Positions 21,755 to 33,450 of a DNA stretch of 64,000 nucleotides are shown piece after piece. How positions within the stretch are numbered: position 1 is the stretch's first letter; every line of letters starts with the position of its first letter. The notes below the pieces were generated by a model. It saw only the letters and a program-made list of their open reading frames with translations. It made no database searches and was not told where the DNA came from. The stretch spans positions 494,501-558,500 of the forward strand of contig CAJHNH020002702.1 in the NCBI GenBank assembly GCA_905116865.2, given 5' to 3'. Source of the DNA: Candidula unifasciata (Eukaryota; Mollusca; Gastropoda; Stylommatophora; Geomitridae). The translations under genes were made by a program, and so were the position numbers.

Positions 21755-22140
21755 CTTCTTCTTTAGCATTCCGATCCCTTAAGGTTCATTGCTTTAGACA
21801 TCAGCTGCCCCCATTTATCCCTGTGACTGGCCTTCTCTTTCTAGCTGGTGAATCCACTTGTCTGTAAGTTTCTCTGCCATCTTCTTGGTGTGCCTCTTGG
21901 GCTGCTCCTATTCTTTTCTTCTGCTGCTTTTTCAATGATTTTGTAAGCAGTTTTTATGTCACTGTTATCTATCATTATCTTCATATCCCTCAACTTTTGC
22001 AGTCTGTTAACTCTCATGTTGTCAGAATTAGTGGTGATTCAATCAGATTATGAATTTCTCTGCTGTTTTGCAACTCTGGGTCTAAATGCTCATCATAAGA
22101 CTGTTTTCAAAAGTTTGTAAAATGTTTTGTCTCTTTCACT
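21755..22140 (-). mobile_element. LINE 3' fragment
   Basis: Starts with an antisense GAA-type tail (TTCTTCTTCTTCTTTAGCAT) and is homologous to 41045-41470, which still encodes LINE C-terminal residues. Decayed. Confidence 0.7.
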
Positions 22141-22169
22141 CATATTCGAAAGTTCAGAGTCATGTAACA

Positions 22170-22375
22170 CAATTAGTCTGATTGACTGGCGTTCAATCCC
22201 ACCAGGAACCCACGACAAGCGACAAACATCCGGTGACACAAAGTGCCATCATCCGGATGAGAATCACCCCGGTACAAGTCCCAGAACTCTATTCAACCAG
22301 TAGGTAATGTCTAGGGCACCCGAAGAAAGTTGGGGTGGGGCTTCAAAATATTTTTTTTTTTTAAAGTTCCTGCGG
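22170..22375 (+). mobile_element. SINE-F
   Basis: B-box-like GGCGTTCAATCCCACC near the 5' end, GACACAAAGTGCCATCATCC and GGTGGGGCTTCAAAATA before a T-run. Homologous to the nested insertion at 56099-56338. Confidence 0.7.
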
Positions 22376-22415
22376 TTTTTTTTTTTAAATTGTAGTACAG
22401 TTAGTCTTAGTATCT

Positions 22416-24114
22416 TACTTACTTAGTCGCTCCTCTTCTACCTTGGGGTGTAGAGGTTTGCCAGAGAGATCGCCAGACGTCTCTATCAGCAGTTTTCTTT
22501 CTGGCTTTGTTCCATTCCAGTCCTCTGTCAGTCAGGGACTGTCGGATGTTGTCTTCCCAGCGCACCCTGGGTCGTCCCGGAGGTCTGGTTCCCTGGTTCT
22601 TAGCCTCCCATGCTTGCCATGGTGGCCGATTTTCTCCCATTCTGCACACATGTCCAAACCATCGTAACTGTGACTGATCCACTCGGGTTAGTAAGGGCTG
22701 GGTATCAAGATCTTGACGTATTGTCTGATTGCGGACTTTGTCCCTTCTTGTCACTTGGACCACCTTTCTCAGGTATCTCATTTCCGAGGCCTGCAGCTGG
22801 CTTCTGTGAGCTGTTGTCATTGCCCATGACTCACACCCATAGGTCAGGACTGGTACATAGGTAGAGCGGTAAACAGCCATTTTCGTCCTCTTGCCAATTT
22901 CTCTTTTGCTAAGAAACCCTCGGTTTATGGCCTGGAAGAGTCTCCCAGCAGCTGCTTTTCGTGTAGCCAGCTCAGTCTTAATGCCTCCATTTTGGTCTAA
23001 TACAACTCCAAGGTATTTGAACTGGTTAACCTGCTCCAACGCATACTGACCCATCATGATCTGGTGTTTCTTCTCCTCTCTTGAGATCACCATGGTTTTA
23101 GTTTTGGAGACACTGATGGTCATCCCTTTCTTTTCAAGCTCTTCCTTCCAGACAAGTAAGTTGTACTGAAGGTGTGCCTCTGATTTAGCTATCAGGGCCA
23201 CATCGTCTGCAAAAGCCAGCTCTGATATACAGATTGGTCTCATCTTCCAGTACCCTACAGAGTACTTCTTTGTCTTCTCCTTACAGGTCTTGATGACATC
23301 ATCCATCATAAGAATGAAGAGGTAAGGTGAGAGAATATCACCTTGTCTAACACCGCTGGTGGTCTTAAATTCTTCTGACTTTTGGTCTGCTGTTCTTACA
23401 TAATTTCTGCACTTTTTGTAGAAACTCTGTATTGCACTGATCAGGGGTGCTGGGATGTTTTTCCCTGCCAAGCAGTCCCAGAGCTTGTTCCAGGGTACCT
23501 TGTCAAATGCCTTTTCCAGATCCAAAAAACATAAGTGAATCTCACTCTTATATTCCAGGGCTTTTTCACTCATCTGTCTCAGTGTGAAGATAAGGTCTTG
23601 AGTACTTCGGTTTGCTCTGAAGCCGCACTGGGCCTCGTCCAGCTGTGGCTCTACCAGACTTCTAAGTCTCTGCTCAAGAATTCTAGAGTAACTTTTACCG
23701 GGGATGCTGAGGAGGGATATGCCTCTGTGGTTTTTCACATTGTCTGTTATCACCTTTTTTAAATATAGGTATAATTATGGCAATCTCCCAATCTTTTGGT
23801 ATAGTTTTTGCTACACCAGGCTGCCTGGAGAACCTTCAGTAGAAGGCGCTCACCTTCGACTCCCATATATTTGACCATCTCTGGTGTTATACCATCATGA
23901 CCTGCTGCTTTTCCCAGCTTAATCTTCTCAATAGCTGCCTTCAATTCTTCCATCCTGATGTTATCTTCCACATGATTGAATTCCTTCTCAGCAGTGAGGT
24001 CCATTATTTCTGGGTCATGACTTCCCTCAGCGCCGAGGAGCTCTGAGAAGTATTCTTTCCATCTGCCCATGATATCATTTGTAGAAGTAAGCAGAGCCCC
24101 TTCCTTGTCTTTTA
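22416..24114 (-). mobile_element. LINE-beta, 5'-truncated non-LTR retrotransposon
   Basis: The minus strand encodes a reverse transcriptase with GISLLSIPGKSYSRILEQRL, GFRANRSTQDLIFTLRQM, CFLDLEKAFDKVPW, SGVRQGDILSPYLF, the catalytic box LAFADDVALIA, and the C-terminal FGHVCRMGENRPPW and RPPGRPRVRWEDNIRQSL. The main frame is open for 444 codons (23753-22419). Upstream RT residues at 24070-23759 lie out of frame through two small indels near 23770-23810 and 23745. A perfect 13-bp duplication AGTCTTAGTATCT flanks it (22403-22415 and 24115-24127). The 3' tail is a short TAAG-type repeat. It is relatively young but not intact. Confidence 0.93.
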
Positions 24115-24127
24115 AGTCTTAGTATCT

Positions 24128-24933
24128 ACTTTTATTTATTTATTTTAAATTTTCACATTCAGGATTGTAGTTTAAAAGACTGATATTAAGTTGTTCAGCT
24201 AGCCACTAGATGGATGGAAATCAATCGTTTGAAAAAAAAAAAATTTAAGCTATAATGAGGGACTCGATGTTACCAAGCAATCTGTTGTTTAAATGAGTGG
24301 GTGGTGTTCAGTTGTCATTCACTAAATTTATTATTACCTCCCTTAGAAATCAGCTACAGCCGTCTGCAACTGAAAGAGTTGGAAAAAAAAAAAAATACAT
24401 AGGATCTTTATTCCTTGCACCTTTCTTCCTCCTTTCAAATCTAATTTTCTTCAGTACTACTGTAATAGACACACCACCTTTAAAGACTTTTATGTTCAGT
24501 ACCGGCACCCTTTTTCTATGAAACAATCTTCAAAATCCTACATGGTTTTGGATTTAAACCGATGACCACCAGGCTCAAAGCAATTGTGCTAGCCAATGTC
24601 TTACAATGGCTTCGTGATCTAATGTTATCTGACATAAATCAAGCCAAAACACACAGATATTACAAATGAAAGAGACCTTTAATAAGAGCATTTCCGTAAA
24701 GATGACAGACAACATGCAAAACCAAACTTTATTGAAATACTGTAATTGAAACATTGCGTTCAAAACTGAAGGAATTTTATACATATGTCTCTTAGTTACA
24801 TTATCCATTGGTGTAAAATATGAATTATCAGAAGTGAAGAGAAACAATATGGGAAAATATACAAAGGAAAACATCACACACAAAAACTATCAATGACTAT
24901 ATATATATCAAGAAATCTTATAATCTATGCCTT
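24128..24933. other. unassigned spacer between genes A and B
   Basis: AT-rich with T/A runs; no coding signal recognised. Confidence 0.4.
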
Positions 24934-25479
24934 GTGTTGGTGATCATGTCTGTACAGTCTTTTCTCTCATGTACTGTCAATTATTTCTGATGCATATATT
25001 CTTCAATACCATGTGGTGTTGGTAATTATGTCTGTACAGACTTATCTCTCATGTACCCTAAATCATTTCTGATACATATATTCTTCCATACATGTGTTGG
25101 TAATTATGTCTGTACAGTCTTTTCTCTCATGTACCCTAAATCATTTCTGATACATATATTCTTCCATACATGCAGTGTTAGTAATCATGTGTGTACAGTC
25201 TTTTGTCTCATGTACTGTCAATCATTTCTGATACATATATTCTTCAATACAAGTGGTGTTGGTGATCATGTCTGTACAGTCTTTTGTCTCATGTACTGTC
25301 AATCATTTCTGATACATATATTCTTCCATACATGCAGTGTTAGTAATCATGTGTGTACAGTCTTTTGTCTCATGTACTGTCAATCATTTCTGATACATAT
25401 ATTCTTCCATACATGCAGTGTTGGTGATCATGTCTGTACAGTCTTTTGTCTCATGTACTGTCAATCATTTCTGATACAT
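24934..25479. repeat. 81-bp minisatellite, ~7 copies
   Basis: Units begin near 24934, 25016, 25094, 25175, 25256, 25337 and 25418 (GTGTTGGTGATCATGTCTGT and on, ending CATATATTCTTCCATACATG). 81 is 27 codons, so a spurious 167-codon frame stays open. A SINE-E interrupts the last unit, which resumes at 25757. Confidence 0.93.
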
Positions 25480-25756
25480 CACTGTGTGGGTTCTGGGTCC
25501 CACTGTGGGGAAAACAAGAATAGACCTTCTGCCTCCCCAACAAGCATGTCATGAGAGTTGACTAAATGTGGGCTTCCTTTGAAGTCAGAGTGCGTTGCCT
25601 TAGAGGTAAGAAACCAGCAGTCTGCATACAAGTATGTCAGATATGTAAAACGGATGTGCATGCAACACTCAGGTTCCGGAACAAGTCTAAGGTCCAGAGG
25701 TGGATGAACAACCAGAACTCTGCAGCTGGTGAACTCAAAGAAAAGGAATAAGATTG
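25480..25756 (+). mobile_element. SINE-E inserted in the 81-bp array
   Basis: Body from GTGTGGGTTCTGGGTCCCAC to GAACTCAAAGAAAAGG. The 9-bp target duplication CTGATACAT (25471-25479 and 25757-25765) comes from the satellite unit, defining both ends of the SINE. Confidence 0.9.
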
Positions 25757-25933
25757 CTGATACATATATTCTTCCATGTTATGTGGTTATTTATGATATA
25801 TTTCTTCCACCCCATGAGGTAAACTATTCAACATCCTTCCTCTTATTCTCCCTTTGCCTCTCTTCCTCTTCAACTTCCTTGCTGTCACAACATGCTCAAT
25901 GCTTTTAACAAGTTTAAATTATGTACTGTATTT

Positions 25934-26073
25934 AGAGGCAGCGGGCATGGCTAGATGATAGCCTGCTGATCCGAAAGTCTGGAGTTAAAATCTGGACGGA
26001 GACTGACTTTTATTTTTATTTAGTAAATGTGGCCAGCATGATGTTAACCACTGAGTGCTGATTGGTCCATAAC
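25934..26073 (+). mobile_element. SINE-A, internally deleted
   Basis: tRNA-like head GGCATGGCTAGATGATAGCC, degenerate B box, then a jump to TGGCCAGCATGATGTTAACC and CTGATTGGTCCATAA. Confidence 0.7.
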
Positions 26074-28010
26074 AGTGGTCGGCAAATCGCAGCTCGCAAG
26101 CCACATGCAGCTCTTTAGAGACCTGAGAGCGGCTGGGCCCACTGGCCACAAATTAGTTTTGACTAGCAGGTGCCGGCAAGCGAGTGTCAGTCGGGCTGAC
26201 GTAGCATAGAGGGAGCGGGGTATGTGACATGGAATTACGCGGAGTTCGGTGATAACACGAGTTGAGCAAGAGCATGGCAAGAGTGAGCCAGTTACGGCTT
26301 GTCCTTCAATGTGTACATATGCTTGCTAAATTGTTGCTTTTTTCTCAAGATTTTCAAAGAGAAACATGAATTCATTTTCCAAGCCTGCTGAAACATCACC
26401 AAGAAAATAACTCGGTAACTGACATTTGCTATTTCAAAACAACAATTTAAAATACGAGGGAAGCTTTTCTACGGAGGTTTCAGGAATTCAGAAATAGCAT
26501 AGCGACGTTAGCCGGTGTTTAAAAAAAATCACTCAGTGCTAATGTAACAGAACTGAATTTCTGTCCCTTTATTATTGACATTGGCACTATCAACAGCATG
26601 GAGTTCGGCATTAAAAACCACATTGCAAGAATTAGACAAAGTGCAAAATCAAGCACTCAGAGTTACCACAGGCAGTATGAAATCAACACCTATAGCTGTG
26701 ATGGAGAAAGTGGGGATGACCCAAGCACTAAGTGAACGCAGAGACACCAAGATGCTTTTACAAGCAGAAAAGTTTCTTAGTATGCCCAGTCACCCTATGA
26801 ATGAAAGATTCAAAAATTTAGCTTTGGGACGACTAAAGAGAAGTAGTTTTATCCACCAGGCCAAACGGCTCGGCAGACAAACCACTGATTTACCTGCAAC
26901 TGATAGATCCTTAAATGTTGTCCCAGAACGGACCCCCTGGAGAGAGGAGTATAAGTTTCCAATACACATCAAGACTGAAGTGAAAGGGGTATTTGACAAG
27001 GAAGAACAAAACAGTGTGCAGCGCAAAACAGCCACCCTCAGTTTACTTGATGATGAATACCCGCAGAACCTTTGGGTCCGTGTTTACACAGATGGGTCAG
27101 CAGAAAGCGCAGTCAGAAACGGAGGTGCGGGAGTGTACATTGAGTATCCTAATAATACCAGGGATACAGCCAAATTACCAACGGGAAAGCACTGTCACAA
27201 CTATGATGCAGAAGTTCAAGCCATCAAGATAGCGGTAGAGAAACTACTAAATACAGGGTATTTTTCACAACCAGTGGTATTCCTGACAGATGCAAAAGCA
27301 GTACTTCAGTCACTCCAGTCTGGAAAATTACCAAGCATACGGACACTATTATCCGAACTAGGCAACCGCTGTAAATTAGTAATGCAGTGGATACCTTCCC
27401 ACTGTGGAGTTCCCGGAAACGAAAAAGCTGATAAACTAGCTAAGGAAGGTGCAACTGAAGAACAACCTGACATACCAGTCTCTTATCAACAGAAGAAGAG
27501 AATGATCAAATCAATCAGAATGCCACCGAAACTGGCACAAGATGATTACCATATTATGGACAGACCAGAGCAAGTTATTATCCTTCGCCTTAGAACAGGG
27601 CACAATAGACTTCGCTCCCACATGTACAACAAATTTAAGATTGGCCAATCGGCCATGTGTACTTGTGGACTGGCACCTGAAACAACAGATCACATCCTTC
27701 AAGACTGTCCCATATTCAACGCTTTCAGGCAAAACATTTGGCCAAAAGAGACACTTGTGGAAGTCAAACTTTACGGGCCGCTTAGTGAATTACAAAAGAC
27801 AGTGAAATTCCTACAAGAGACGGCTTTGCAGATATAGACATTTATTTCATGCGAACGAAAGAAGAAGAGAAGACATTGGCACTTTTGAAATGCTATTTTT
27901 GGAGTTGAAAAACGAAGAATTATGGAGCTCAAAATTTGAACGCACTAATGCTGATCCGGAAAAATTAGAGAAAAACAAATGTGATATCAGTTTGCAGCAA
28001 AAGTGATCTG
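26074..28010 (+). mobile_element. hAT transposon remnant split by LINE-gamma
   Basis: The left terminus CAGTGGTCGGCAAATCGCAG is hAT-like. Degraded coding sequence runs at about 26390-26576 (SFSTEVSGIQK) and resumes after LINE-gamma at 27884 (FEMLFLELKNEELWSSKFER and LQQK, stop, SALKDLEKED). This resembles the C-terminal part of hAT-type transposases related to GTF2IRD2/ZBED proteins. The right terminus was not found. Confidence 0.65.
26589..27871 (+). mobile_element. LINE-gamma, RNase H-encoding 3' part
   Basis: An uninterrupted frame of about 415 codons ending at 27837. The first part is the post-RT connector (LDKVQNQALRVTTGSMKSTP). An RNase H domain follows with catalytic-type residues in VRVYTDGSAES, AEVQAIKIAVE, LTDAKAVLQSL and GNEKADKLA. 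The end has a CCHC-like CTCGLAPETTDHILQDCP. This order is typical of I-clade LINEs. A perfect 12-bp duplication GACATTGGCACT (26577-26588 and 27872-27883) flanks it, and the tail is GAAAGAAGAAGAGA. The open frame suggests recent insertion, with severe 5' truncation. Confidence 0.93.
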
Positions 28011-28029
28011 CTTTGAAAGACCTGGAGAA

Positions 28030-28170
28030 GGAAGATATGTGTTAGTAATCTTGTCTTGTTCAAACTAGATGCTTGCCTGTTAGCCCAGAGTTCTTGGGTT
28101 CAAATCTGCGTAGACTGAGACTGATTTTCATAACTGACCAAGGCTCGTAGTATACAGTACTCTAACACTC
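28030..28170 (+). mobile_element. SINE head fragment
   Basis: AAACTAGATGCTTGCCTGTT, B box TGGGTTCAAATCTGC, then ACTGACCAAGGCTC as in SINE-A. Truncated 3'. Confidence 0.6.
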
Positions 28171-28379
28171 TTTATCTGAAGATCAGGCTTGGAAAAGCTC
28201 AGTGATGACAACAGTGTTAACAATTTACTATTAGGCTTAGATGCTACTTAAACTTATCCGTTCATTATTTTCAAAACATTCAATATTTCAATGTTACTCC
28301 ATTTTCATTACTTTTTCTATACCTTCTCTTTCTAAGCAGACCCAACATGTTCTTTTGTTTCCTATCAATGGTTGCAAAT

Positions 28380-28490
28380 AATGTAAAGGGCCCCTTTTCA
28401 AGCCATGGGTGCATCGGGCACAAAGCCACACCTATATTTTTACACATCAGTCATTCCTCAAATGATCTTGTCAAGAACACTGTGGCTATA
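28380..28490 (-). mobile_element. SINE-A 3' fragment
   Basis: TAAAGGGCCCCTTTTCAAGC and a decayed CACACCTATATTTTTACACA body. Confidence 0.65.
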
Positions 28491-28669
28491 GAACATTTCA
28501 AAATTTGTGCCCTCAGACTTTAACAAATATCTCAAAAACCCCTGTACGGGTTAACAACACAAACGTTTGCATACGACAGATTTCTACTGTCCTTATGCTT
28601 TTATAATTTACAATTGCACAGGTGCTGCTGTTTTCTTTGATATTTGTTTGACTAATAATTTCTGTACCT

Positions 28670-28672
28670 CCC

Positions 28673-28703
<31 letters not shown>

Positions 28704-28705
28704 AA
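28670..28705. repeat. poly-C then poly-A tract
   Basis: 24 C residues followed directly by 12 A residues. Similar C-then-A tracts occur at 45062 and 49194. Confidence 0.95.
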
Positions 28706-29146
28706 TTGAATATACAGTAACTGACATAGGCATGGAGATTGGAAATCAATTCAGACCTGCAGCGATGCATGTCGATTATTTTGACAGCCTATCCCATATA
28801 CAAAGAAAAATCTGCAACTCATTGGAGACCAAAGCTGGAGAGGACTACCTGAGAAGGAAATGCCAAGGAACGCATGCAATATGATGTTTTTAAAAGTTTC
28901 CATTGCACAGTTAACTGTAAGCATGCTGGTTATTTGCTTTGAATCAGTGTTTCTTTTTTTCAAATACCACCCCAAAAAAAAAAAGCCAAAATGAAAACTA
29001 TATGCTTGTTTACATTTTTTGGGGGGTTTAACTCTTTCAAGAACATGATTGTTACCAGGTTGCATGCCAAATTTCAACTACTTACACCGCACGGTTACTG
29101 AGTCAGATTTTTAAAGTTGGGCAGGACTACTAGAACAGACTATACC

Positions 29147-29152
29147 TTTATT
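29147..29152 (-). promoter_or_regulatory. polyadenylation signal of gene B
   Basis: TTTATT on the plus strand is AATAAA on the minus strand, about 50 bp past the stop of gene B. It implies a short 3' UTR; not confirmed. Confidence 0.4.
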
Positions 29153-29200
29153 TCCCAGTATCAGTGGTTGTATTCCCCGATTATTTCCACATGCTTCATT

Positions 29201-31935
29201 CTAAGCATATGTAACATGTTCACTTTTTGCCAAACTATCAAAATTTCCTTGTGCATGTTTTCTCATATGCAACACAAAAGCACTGCCCTGGCAAAAGCTA
29301 ACACCACAAATGTCACACTTGTAAGGCTTCTCTCCCGTATGCCCTCTTGTGTGTATCATCAAAGTCCCACACTCAGAGAAGTGCCAATCACATGTGCTAC
29401 AAATAAAAAGTTTCTGCTTCTTGTGTTTCATTTTGTGCAGCCTCAGTTTGTCACCCTGAACGAAGCCCATGCCGCATTTAGCACATCTGAATGGTTTGTT
29501 TGTGATATGGTTTAATCTGTGCATTTTTAGTTTGAAACTGCTGTAAAATTCACCATCACAAAGACTACATATATATTCTTTCTGTTTCAAAGTATTTATG
29601 GCAGCCACTTCTAAGTCGCCACTTTGAGAAAATCCTTGACTCTTAACATCACACACAGTGCTGGTTTTACTAACATGCATTTTTTTATGGGCATTAAGAA
29701 TTCTTGCTGAAATAAAACGTATGTCACAAATAGTACATTTGAATTTGTCTCCAATATGCTGTATCATGTGCATTTTGAGATCGCGGCTATGAGAAAACTC
29801 CACGTCGCAAATGTTGCATTTAAAGGAGAGCTCATCGACATGTTTCATTTTATGTGACTTGAGCTGCCCTGGCTGAGAAAACCCTGAGCCACATATACTA
29901 CATTTGAAAGGTTTTTCCCCCGTATGCATTCGTCGGTGTGCCTGTAAAGAGCTACACAAGGTAAAACCCAGGCCACAGTCTTCACATTTGTACGGTTTCT
30001 CTCCCGTATGTTTCATTGTATGTGCCTTCAGCTGTGCACTCTGGGAAAAGCCCATATTGCAGACATCACATGTATACGGTCTTTCACCTGTGTGTACTCT
30101 GGTATGTCTTTGAAGTGTACCTTTTAAACCAAACCGAGCACCACATACCTCACAACTGTATGGTCTTTCTCCCGTATGTTTTCTTTTATGCGACTTCAGC
30201 TGACTTCCCTGACAGAACCCTAAACTGCAAACATCACACTTATATGGTCGCTCTCCCGTATGCAGTCTCTTGTGAATATTTAGATTGTAATTCATGGTAA
30301 ACCCGACACCGCAGATATCACATTTATAAGGTTTCACACCCGTATGTTTAAATACGTGTGACTTCAACTGTTTGCTCGTTGCTAACTCAACCCCACAAAT
30401 ATTACACATGTAATGTTTCCCACCTGCGTGCAGTCTCTGGTGTGTCGTTAAATGAAACTCCGTAGGAAATCTGCCATCGCAAACATCACACTTAAAAGGT
30501 TTCTCTCCTGTATGCATCAATTTATGCTTTTTAAAGTTTTCAAGTCTGGCAAATTTTATGTTACAAACATCACATGTATAACGTTTCTCTATCGCATGTT
30601 TCTGTTTGTGTCTTTTCAACTGACCCGGTCGGTTGAACTCCAGACTACAAACATTACATTTATATATTTTCTCTCCAGTGTTTTTTCCGCGTGTTTTAAA
30701 TTTACAGCTTCGCGAGAACCCAGCGCTGCAAAATTCACATGAGCAGGGCTCCGCACCTGTATGTTTTACTTTATGCCTTTTCAGATGGCCACTTTGATAA
30801 AATTCCATCCCACAAGCATCACATTTGTAAGGTTTCTCACCTGTATGTTTCCTTTTATGAATCCTCAGGTAACTACTGCAAGAAAAGCCTAGATTGCATA
30901 CATCACATTTGTAAGGCTTTTCTCCTGTGTGTTTTCTTTTGTGTACAATCAAATAGCGATTCTGTGAAAGTGACACGCCACAAATATCACACTTGTAAGG
31001 TTTCTCTCCTGTATGCTTTAACATATGTGTTTTTAAATCAAAATTTTCAGAAAATCCCACTCCACATTTTTCGCATTTAAAAGGTTTCTCTGGTTCATGT
31101 TTTATTTTGTGTTTCTTCAAGTACCTGGCCTGTGTGAAATCCTGACCACAAACTTCACACTTGAAAGGCTTTTCCCCTGTGTGGCTTCGTATGTGAGTTC
31201 TCAGGGTAGCATTCTGAGAGAAGCCCACACCGCAGATATCACATTTGTAAGCCTTCTCTCCTGTATGTTTCATCTGATGCGACTTCAGGACACTGCTCTG
31301 AGAGAAAGCCAGACCACAGTCATCACACTTGAAAGGTCTCTCTCCTGTATGTTTTATAATGTGTCTCTTGAGATGGCCACTCTGAGAAAACTCCAAACCA
31401 CACTCATCACATCTGTACGGCTTCTCTCCTGTATGTTTCATTTTATGAATCTTCAGATTCCCCTTCTGTGTAAACCTCACTCCACAAATATCACACCAGA
31501 ATGGTTTTACTCCCGTATGCCGCAGGGCATGTGCCTTCAGGTGGTAAGTCTGCGAAAATTCAGCTCCGCAAATATCACACTTAAAAGGCTTCTCCCCTGT
31601 ATGTGTCCTTTTGTGTCTTTTGAGGTGGGCGCTCTGAGAAAACCCTACTCCACAATCATCACATTTGTGAGGTTTCTCTCCTGTGTACCTTATTTTATAC
31701 AGCTCATGGTTGTAAAATATATCAGCATCATCTTCTATTTTTACTGCGGCAGCTGAAAAACACTCAAGGTCTTTTTCGCCCATTTTATTGAAGACATCTC
31801 CTCCAACGTTGGGCAAACTTTTTGAGAAAGCATCGTGCTGTATGAGCTGGTTGTCTCCAGATTCATTGACGTTTTCTGCTGCAGACACAGTATTTTGTGC
31901 AAAGTTACCAAGTCTCTTTTTAGCAGACAGACGGC
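29201..31935 (-). CDS. zinc-finger gene B, last exon: 29 C2H2 finger units
   Basis: Likely a nuclear DNA-binding protein. The acceptor TTCCTTTCTTTTTCAG ends at 31936; the exon starts at 31935 in phase 1, so translation begins upstream. About 90 non-finger residues include AAAVKIEDDAD, a possible SUMOylation motif (VKIE). Then come 29 finger-like units joined mainly by TGEKP linkers. Unit 12 (CEFCSAGFSRSCKFKTRGKN) has lost both His. Unit 25 (STVCDVKSQGFSQSGDLEV) has lost a Cys and both His. The other 27 keep C2H2 spacing and vary at the DNA-contact positions. The protein ends GNFDSLAKSEHVTYA. No KRAB, BTB, SCAN or ZAD domain is seen. Confidence 0.95.
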
Positions 31936-32082
31936 CTGAAAAAGAAAGGAATGAAAACACTTATTTTACTTTATCGGGTTAAAATATTAATAAATTCTAC
32001 TTTGTAGTAGAAACCAGGGAGACAATAAGTACAATGTAATAATGCATTAGTTTCTTTTTCTCAACAGTGCCCTGAATGTGGG

Positions 32083-32355
32083 TGGAACAGCCATGGTGTT
32101 ATGGCTTGATGCATGCCTCAGGCCCGAAGGTTGTGGGTTCAATTCCTCATCAAGCCAGAATTGTTTTTCTTTTAAAAATGACCTTGGCTCCCAGGTTGAA
32201 CCAGCTTAAAATGGGTATCAGGTGAAGTCCTTGGAAGTAAAGGTGACTGGTGTGGTGCTGACCACATCACCCACCAAGTACCGACTGGTCTACAGAATAT
32301 AAGTCTAGCCCTATATGCCTAATGGCGTAGAAAAGGGTCCTTTACCTTTACCTTT
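32083..32355 (+). mobile_element. SINE-A, full length
   Basis: Head ATGGTGTTATGGCTTGATGC with B box GGGTTCAATTCC, body GACCTTGGCTCCCAGGTTGA, end AATGGCGTAGAAAAGGGTCC and a CTTTAC hexamer tail. It lies 150 bp upstream of the gene B finger exon acceptor, in the intron. Confidence 0.88.
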
Positions 32356-32528
32356 GTATGTGGGTCTGCAAGTTACCTTTTAACTGTATGTGGGTCTGCA
32401 TGTTCAAATACCTTGCAAGATTTTCTAGCATGCATAGCACAAATTTAAAATGCACATTAACACATTATGCTTTGTCTGATACATGAGGACAAAGGCTGAT
32501 TCCTTCCCCTCCACGAAAACCTCCGGGC

Positions 32529-32543
32529 ACCCCCCCCCCCCCC
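32529..32543. repeat. poly-C tract
   Basis: About 15 C residues. Confidence 0.9.
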
Positions 32544-32576
32544 ACCTTCTCTCTCGAAACTTCCTGGCATCTCATA

Positions 32577-32900
32577 CTGACATTGTATGTCATACTTACT
32601 GACATGGCATGTCATACTTACTGACATGGCATGTCATATTTACTTATATGGCATGTCATTCTTACTGACATGGCATGTCATATTTACTTATATGGCATGT
32701 CATACTTACTGATATGGCATGTCCTACTTACTGACATGAGATATCATAATAACTGACATGGCATGTCATACTTACTGACATGAGATATCATAATAACTGA
32801 CAGGGCATGTCATATTTACTGACATGGCATGTCATATTTACTGACATGGCATGTCATACTAACTGACATGGCATGTCACACTTGCTGATATGGTATGTTA
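32577..32900. repeat. 22-bp minisatellite, ~14 copies, left part
   Basis: The unit CTTACTGACATGGCATGTCA plus TA contains the palindrome TGACATGGCATGTCA. The array resumes at 34096 after a LINE-delta remnant. Confidence 0.9.
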
Positions 32901-32904
32901 CACT

Positions 32905-33419
32905 TCTTCTGCCTTTCTAAGCCCCAACTGAGCATAGCCCCTCAACCAAATGCCAAGAAGTTCTTTCCTTCACTATCGCAACACGCAGCTCCCCCCATCA
33001 TTTAAACTTTGTTCACCAGGTCCCTGCTCCATGTTTTTTTTGGGGGTCTTCCTTTATTTCTATGCCCCTGTGGGTTCCAGTACAAAGACATTCTAGTTAT
33101 ACTGTTCTCAGATTTTCTCAATGTGTGTCCTATCCTATGCCAGCATCTTTTCTTCACCTTTTAGTCACCTGGAACTTGCTTAGTTCTCTCCTAAAGCTCT
33201 ACATTAGTGATTCTATCATAACATTTAATTTCCTCTATTCTGTGCAGGCACCAATTAATGAATGTTTGAAAGTTTATTATTAATTGCCTTAGTTATTTTC
33301 CATGTTTCCGCTCCATACAAAAGTACTGATTCCCTAGTGCTATGAAAGCTTCTCTTGCTTTTTGTATTCATATTTTAATATCTCTAGCAGTGCCCCTGTC
33401 TTTATCTACCCTAGTGCCC

Positions 33420-33450
<31 letters not shown>

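Noticed and set aside
25051..25554. 167-codon frame with repeats of MYCQSFLIHIFFHTC
   Set aside because: 81-bp satellite (27 codons) plus part of a SINE-E.
31097..31756. 219-codon plus-strand frame opposite the gene B finger exon
   Set aside because: Shadow of periodic 84-bp finger units on the other strand; Cys/Phe-rich pattern without a domain.
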